The notes under the pieces are model-generated. The model was not told the DNA's origin and did not search any database. It was given only the letters and a program-made list of their open reading frames with translations. From contig CAJXDJ010000006.1 in assembly GCA_913052045.1 (NCBI GenBank), forward strand, positions 1 through 15,209: a stretch of DNA of 15,209 nucleotides, in the 5' to 3' direction. The stretch is from an uncultured Dehalococcoidia bacterium. Lineage in GTDB: Bacteria > Chloroflexota > Dehalococcoidia > Lucifugimonadales > GCA-2712585. Positions 13,873 through 15,209 of this stretch are shown here, piece by piece (the stretch's first letter is position 1; each line of letters opens with the position of its first letter). Made by a program: the position numbers and the translations under genes.

Positions 13873-14345
13873 CACAGACTCTCTATAAGTACTATTGCGA
13901 GAACTCCTATTCCATTTCCCCTTCCTATAAAGCCAAGTTGGTCCGTGGTCGTAGCCTTCAAGCTTATGTTCTCCACCGGAGAATTAAGGGTTTGAGATAT
14001 TTTTGTTCGCATATGGTCAAGATAGGGCTGTACCTTGGGTTCCTGGGCGATTATTGTAGCATCCAGGTTAACCATCTTCCATCCGGAATCTAGTAGCAGA
14101 GTCGCTACTTTTGTTAACATAGTGATGCTTGAGATATTTTTGAGCTGCTCTTCGTGGGATGGGAAATGTGTGCCTTTATTGCCCAACCCCGATGCTCCGA
14201 GTAAAGCATCAATTATGGCGTGAACTAGAGCATCACCATCACTATGCCCGTCTAAGCCTTTGTTATGAGGAATCTCCGTTCCACCAAGGACGAGTTTCCT
14301 GCCAGTGGTTAGTCGGTGAACGTCGAAGCCTTGGCCCACTCTCAT
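13872..14345 (-). CDS. ispF: 2-C-methyl-D-erythritol 2,4-cyclodiphosphate synthase
   Basis: Cyclises CDP-methylerythritol 2-phosphate with loss of CMP in the MEP isoprenoid pathway; works as a trimer. The 157-residue length is normal. Metal ligands Asp8 and His10 (GFDVHR) and His42 (in HSDGDALVHAI) are present, and ATTTDQLGFIGRGNGIG forms the nucleotide/phosphate site. The last motif departs from the common TTEKLGFTGRGEGI in two acidic positions (Glu to Asp, and Glu to Asn), and HFPDTD reads HFPSHE; the core ligands are intact. Its ATG overlaps the ispD stop by four bases (ATGA), and its stop overlaps the cysS start. Confidence 0.97.
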   Translation of the reverse strand: MRVGQGFDVHRLTTGRKLVLGGTEIPHNKGLDGHSDGDALVHAIIDALLGASGLGNKGTHFPSHEEQLKNISSITMLTKVATLLLDSGWKMVNLDATIIAQEPKVQPYLDHMRTKISQTLNSPVENISLKATTTDQLGFIGRGNGIGVLAIVLIESL

Positions 14346-15061
14346 GACCTGCTCATACGCCTAATATTATTTTGCAATAGCATTTGAGCTAAAACCAGGT
14401 CTTCTTGCGTAGTTATCTTTATGTTAGAGTACGAACCCATAAAAATTTTGACCGGCAGACCTAATTTCTCCACCATAGAACTATCATCGGTGAAATTTTC
14501 CTCGTGAAGACAATGGGCTCTGTTTATCAGAGAGGATTCGAAAATTTGAGGTGTTTGTATAGCCCAAACCGTCTCACGAAGCGGAGTTGATGATACCATT
14601 TGATCTGAGCACACGATTTTAATAGTGTCCTTTGATGGTGTAGCCGCTGTTGCCGCTCCTACATGTCTGACCGTGTCCATGCCACGGTATAAGAGTTCAG
14701 AATCGATAAAAGGTCTGGCCCCGTCATGAATTATGACCCATTGAGTATTCGATAAAGCATCTAGTCCGACTTTAACGGAATCTTGTCTCCGGAGTCCTCC
14801 CTTACATAATTTAGTTAATTTTGGCCATTGAAATTTTGAAGCCATTGCATGGCCTTCTGATATTTGGTCCGCGGATAAGACAAGAACTATTTCGCCTATC
14901 GGGGGGAAATCATTTAGAATTGTCAAACAATGGGCTATCAGCGGCCTATCGCCTAAAGGGGCAAATATTTTGTTTACGCCAGACATCCGGTAACTTTGTC
15001 CTGCTGCTACTACCACTGCTCCAACCGGACCTAAGTTGGATGCAGTGACGATCTCTGTCAT
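14342..15061 (-). CDS. ispD: 2-C-methyl-D-erythritol 4-phosphate cytidylyltransferase
   Basis: Transfers CMP from CTP to methylerythritol 4-phosphate, the third step of the MEP pathway. The 239-residue protein shows the nucleotidyltransferase glycine loop VVVAAGQSYRMSGVNKIF with its arginine and lysine (17-34), RQDSVKVGLDAL, VIIHDGARPFID with the metal-binding aspartate, AATPSKDTIK, TVWAIQTPQIF, and FTDDSSMVEKLG near the C-terminus. The ATG at 15061 overlaps the TAA of the upstream TRAM-domain gene by one base (TAATG). The gene pair ispD-ispF is adjacent as in many bacteria; the intermediate kinase gene ispE is not in the window. Confidence 0.97.
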   Translation of the reverse strand: MTEIVTASNLGPVGAVVVAAGQSYRMSGVNKIFAPLGDRPLIAHCLTILNDFPPIGEIVLVLSADQISEGHAMASKFQWPKLTKLCKGGLRRQDSVKVGLDALSNTQWVIIHDGARPFIDSELLYRGMDTVRHVGAATAATPSKDTIKIVCSDQMVSSTPLRETVWAIQTPQIFESSLINRAHCLHEENFTDDSSMVEKLGLPVKIFMGSYSNIKITTQEDLVLAQMLLQNNIRRMSRS

Positions 15062-15209
15062 TAGGAAACCTTCCTGGGCTGCGCAAATATAATCCTCCCT
15101 GCAGATGTTTGTAAAATTCTCGTGATGTTCACGGACTGAACCGTGTCCATAAATCTGCGTCCACCTTCCACGCCCACCATGGTCCCGTCGTCCAGAAACG
15201 CTACCCCTT
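15061..15209 (-). CDS. C-terminal end of a PIN/TRAM-domain protein (YacL type), cut by window edge
   Basis: The last 48 codons and the stop of a gene entering from the right edge. Reading back from TAA 15063-15061, the residues include GVAFLDDGTMVGVEGGRRF, then a VQSVNITRILQTSAGRIIFA-like stretch (quoted in part). This is the TRAM domain that ends YacL-family PIN/TRAM proteins (putative RNA-binding nuclease, usually membrane-anchored through its N-terminus, which is not visible). The same family precedes ispD in Bacillus-type gene order, which supports the call. Its stop overlaps the ispD ATG by one base. Confidence 0.85.
   Translation of the reverse strand, partial: GVAFLDDGTMVGVEGGRRFMDTVQSVNITRILQTSAGRIIFAQPRKVS

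Overview
The window is about 43% GC (by eye) and gene-dense, with no mobile elements, RNA genes or CRISPR. It looks like a core region of a free-living bacterium. The UvrA sequence style, the GatB-dependent tRNA route, the CobA-HemD fusion, the non-mevalonate isoprenoid genes and a nickel superoxide dismutase together suggest an aquatic, aerobic Chloroflexota-like lineage (SAR202/Dehalococcoidia type). That placement is inferred from sequence resemblance, not computed.

Layout, left to right. (1) Positions 1-2994, minus strand: a NiSOD-maturation-type S26 protease, then uvrA, which runs off the left edge. (2) Positions 3045-3620, plus strand: a divergent sodN (nickel superoxide dismutase) with its own well-formed promoter and ribosome binding site. 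(3) Positions 3741-7803, minus strand: a tightly coupled tetrapyrrole operon, transcribed as precorrin-2 dehydrogenase, hemC, cobA-hemD fusion, hemB. (4) Positions 7804-8122: a 319-base AT-rich gap holding the divergent control regions. (5) Positions 8123-10653, plus strand: gatB, secG and a SAM hydroxide adenosyltransferase (DUF62). (6) Positions 10650-12262, minus strand: an allantoinase-like (PuuE family) polysaccharide deacetylase followed by a lipoprotein; the lipoprotein converges on the DUF62 gene with a 4-base overlap. (7) Positions 12409-15209, minus strand: a PIN/TRAM protein (only its end is present), ispD, ispF and cysS, all overlapping. This recalls the yacL-ispD-ispF-(gltX-cysE)-cysS order of Firmicutes.

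How the genes work together. The superoxide dismutase and its probable maturation protease are driven from one 110-base divergent region, so the enzyme and the activity that exposes its N-terminal nickel ligand can be made together. The tetrapyrrole operon takes aminolevulinate to uroporphyrinogen III and then, through the CobA half and the dehydrogenase, toward siroheme or corrinoids; the genes that make aminolevulinate (hemA, hemL) are not here. ispD and ispF supply two steps of the MEP isoprenoid pathway.

The most noteworthy region is 2500-3620: a divergent sodX-sodN pair, promoters that place some start codons at or before the expected transcription start, and a possible Nur-like operator in the sodN promoter. 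I did not find an unmistakably new multi-gene system. The least understood genes are the lipoprotein at 10650-11336 and its PuuE-like neighbour.
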